The translations under genes were made by a program, and so were the position numbers. This document shows positions 6,438 through 7,482 of a stretch of 7,482 nt of DNA, one piece after another. Location of the stretch: the NCBI GenBank assembly GCA_002067565.1, contig MVQZ01000248.1, positions 1-7,482 of the forward strand, read 5' to 3'. The notes beneath the pieces were generated by a model, which had not been told where the DNA came from, searched no databases, and worked only from the letters and a program-made list of their open reading frames with translations. The DNA comes from Methanobacterium sp. PtaU1.Bin242. Lineage in GTDB: Archaea; Methanobacteriota; Methanobacteria; Methanobacteriales; Methanobacteriaceae. Positions within the stretch are counted from its first letter, which is position 1. Each line of letters opens with the position of its first letter.

Positions 6438-7181
6438 ATGACCGTCATGAGCATAGCAGGATTCGACCCATCCGGTGGTGCAGGGATTTTAAACGACATT
6501 AAAACATTCCACGCACTCCAAGTATATGGTAAAGCTGTTATAACTGCATTAACTGCTCAAAATGTTAGTAAAGTAGAAGATATTCTTCCAGTTGATGTTG
6601 AATTCATTAAAAAACAAATAGATGTTATTTTAAAGGAAGAAAAGATAGTTTATGTCAAAACAGGAATGCTATACTCCCCAGACATAATTAAAGCAGTAGC
6701 GGGTAAAGTTGAGGAGCATGAATTTCAGCTGGTAGTTGATCCGGTGATGATCGCCGGATCAGGGGATTTGTTATCCCAGAAGAATGTGGTGAATTCTCTA
6801 AAAAATGATCTGTTACCCCTGGCCCAGTTAACCACCCCCAACATCTATGAAGCCCAGACCCTATCCGGGATAGAGATAAAAAAAGAGGAAGATGCCATAA
6901 AAGCTGCTCTTAGAATAGGAGAACTATGTAATGTAGTGGTAACCGGAGGCCATCTAAATGGGAATGATGTGCTTTTTAATGGCTCTATTAAAGTGCTGGA
7001 AGGTGAACTCCTGGAAAATGAGAATGTTCATGGAAGTGGATGTACCTACTCTGCTGCTGCAACTGTTTATTTACTTAAAGGATACCCCTTTGATGAAGCA
7101 TTATTAAAAGCAGGGGAGTTTACAAGAAACAGTATTAAAAATGGTTTTAAAGGAACATTAAATCAGTTCTGGAAATTTTAA
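6438..7181 (+). CDS. thiD: Hydroxymethylpyrimidine (phosphate) kinase
   Basis: ThiD phosphorylates HMP and HMP phosphate to HMP diphosphate, the pyrimidine half of thiamine. It belongs to the ribokinase-like superfamily. In its 247 residues it shows AGFDPSGGAGILNDIKTF at 7-24 (substrate pocket), TALTAQN at 36-42, VKTGML at 73-78, VVDPVMIAGSGDLL at 99-112, LTTPNIYEAQTLSG at 131-144, VVVTGGH at 166-172, and the anion-hole and catalytic GSGCT at 199-203 with C202. Many archaeal ThiD proteins carry a C-terminal ThiN domain that makes thiamine phosphate. Here the protein stops after the kinase domain. GGGAG in the last codons of cofC serves as the ribosome binding site, which points to translational linkage with cofC. 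A second Met at residue 4 is a less likely start. Confidence 0.94.
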   Translation: MTVMSIAGFDPSGGAGILNDIKTFHALQVYGKAVITALTAQNVSKVEDILPVDVEFIKKQIDVILKEEKIVYVKTGMLYSPDIIKAVAGKVEEHEFQLVVDPVMIAGSGDLLSQKNVVNSLKNDLLPLAQLTTPNIYEAQTLSGIEIKKEEDAIKAALRIGELCNVVVTGGHLNGNDVLFNGSIKVLEGELLENENVHGSGCTYSAAATVYLLKGYPFDEALLKAGEFTRNSIKNGFKGTLNQFWKF

Positions 7182-7202
7182 TGATTAAATAATTTAAGAA
7201 AC

Positions 7203-7220
7203 AGAAATAGAAATAGAAAT
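7203..7220. repeat. Three tandem copies of AGAAAT
   Basis: The hexamer AGAAAT occurs three times without interruption in the gap between thiD and the zinc-ribbon gene. It is a short simple-sequence run that may vary in copy number. No function is indicated. Confidence 0.8.
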
Positions 7221-7307
7221 GAATTAACTTTAAATGGAATACAATATGATAAAATAGACATTTCCTAATAATTATAGTCTAATTAGATAAATATCCGAGG
7301 TGTTCTC

Positions 7308-7482
7308 ATGGTTTCAAATGAGGAAATAAAAAGAAGGTTAGATGCAAAAAGAAGGGGAATTCAATATAAAGAACCCGTTGGAAGAAGAGTAGTAAAAAAA
7401 GAGACCAAGGAATGTCCCAACTGTCATACTGAGAATCCAACTACTGCTAAGTTCTGTGTAGGATGTGGAACAAAAATGGAAA
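7308..7482 (+). CDS. Zinc-ribbon protein, 3' end beyond the window
   Basis: Fifty-eight codons are present and the frame is open at the window edge. The first 35 residues are highly charged and basic (EEIKRRLDAKRRG, then GRRVVKK). A zinc ribbon follows with C36-P-N-C39 and C50-V-G-C53 joined by a short loop, in the CPxC and FCxxCG style of small archaeal and bacterial zinc-ribbon domains. Such domains bind one zinc ion and often sit on regulatory, membrane or nucleic-acid-binding proteins, so the role cannot be told from this fragment. The start is well supported by GAGGTG 5 nt before the ATG. It lies 126 bp after thiD and may have its own promoter. Confidence 0.85.
   Translation, partial: MVSNEEIKRRLDAKRRGIQYKEPVGRRVVKKETKECPNCHTENPTTAKFCVGCGTKME

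Overview
The window looks like chromosomal DNA of a methanogenic archaeon of the order Methanobacteriales, most likely Methanobacterium or a close relative. The evidence is an archaea-specific sn-glycerol-1-phosphate dehydrogenase, a methanogen coenzyme F420 gene (cofC), an archaeal-type prolyl-tRNA synthetase, a UPF0179 protein, AT-rich intergenic DNA with TATA-box promoters and oligo-T terminators, AGA/AGG and ATA codon preference, and GGAGG/AGGTGA ribosome binding sites. No phage, transposon, CRISPR, tRNA or rRNA was seen. Most of the window reads as ordinary core chromosome.

Left half, minus strand (1-2907): the first codons of a small membrane protein run off the left edge (1-63). An AT-rich gap follows (64-415), then rpiA (ribose-5-phosphate isomerase), a cysteine-rich UPF0179 protein, and egsA, which makes the archaeal lipid glycerophosphate backbone. 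The order of transcription is egsA, UPF0179, rpiA. The gaps between them contain their own TATA-like and T-tract signals, so they may be separate units. A 402-bp divergent promoter region (2908-3309) separates egsA from proS and carries two matching inverted repeats exactly 60 bp apart.

Right half, plus strand (3310-7482): proS is followed by a 234-bp gap filled with a degenerate 20-bp tandem repeat. That repeat ends at the apparent leaderless promoter of a membrane-anchored extracellular protein (4957-5661). The protein carries a Cys motif and a Gln motif resembling those of thioester-forming surface adhesin domains. Next come cofC (F420 biosynthesis) and thiD (thiamine biosynthesis), 3 bp apart and so almost certainly co-transcribed. 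The window ends inside a small zinc-ribbon protein gene (7308 onward).

The known genes are housekeeping and cofactor enzymes: pentose phosphates, lipid backbone, Pro-tRNA, F420 and thiamine. The least explained parts are the 4957-5661 protein with the repeat array in front of it, the UPF0179 protein, and the paired elements between egsA and proS. No complete new multi-gene system is evident.
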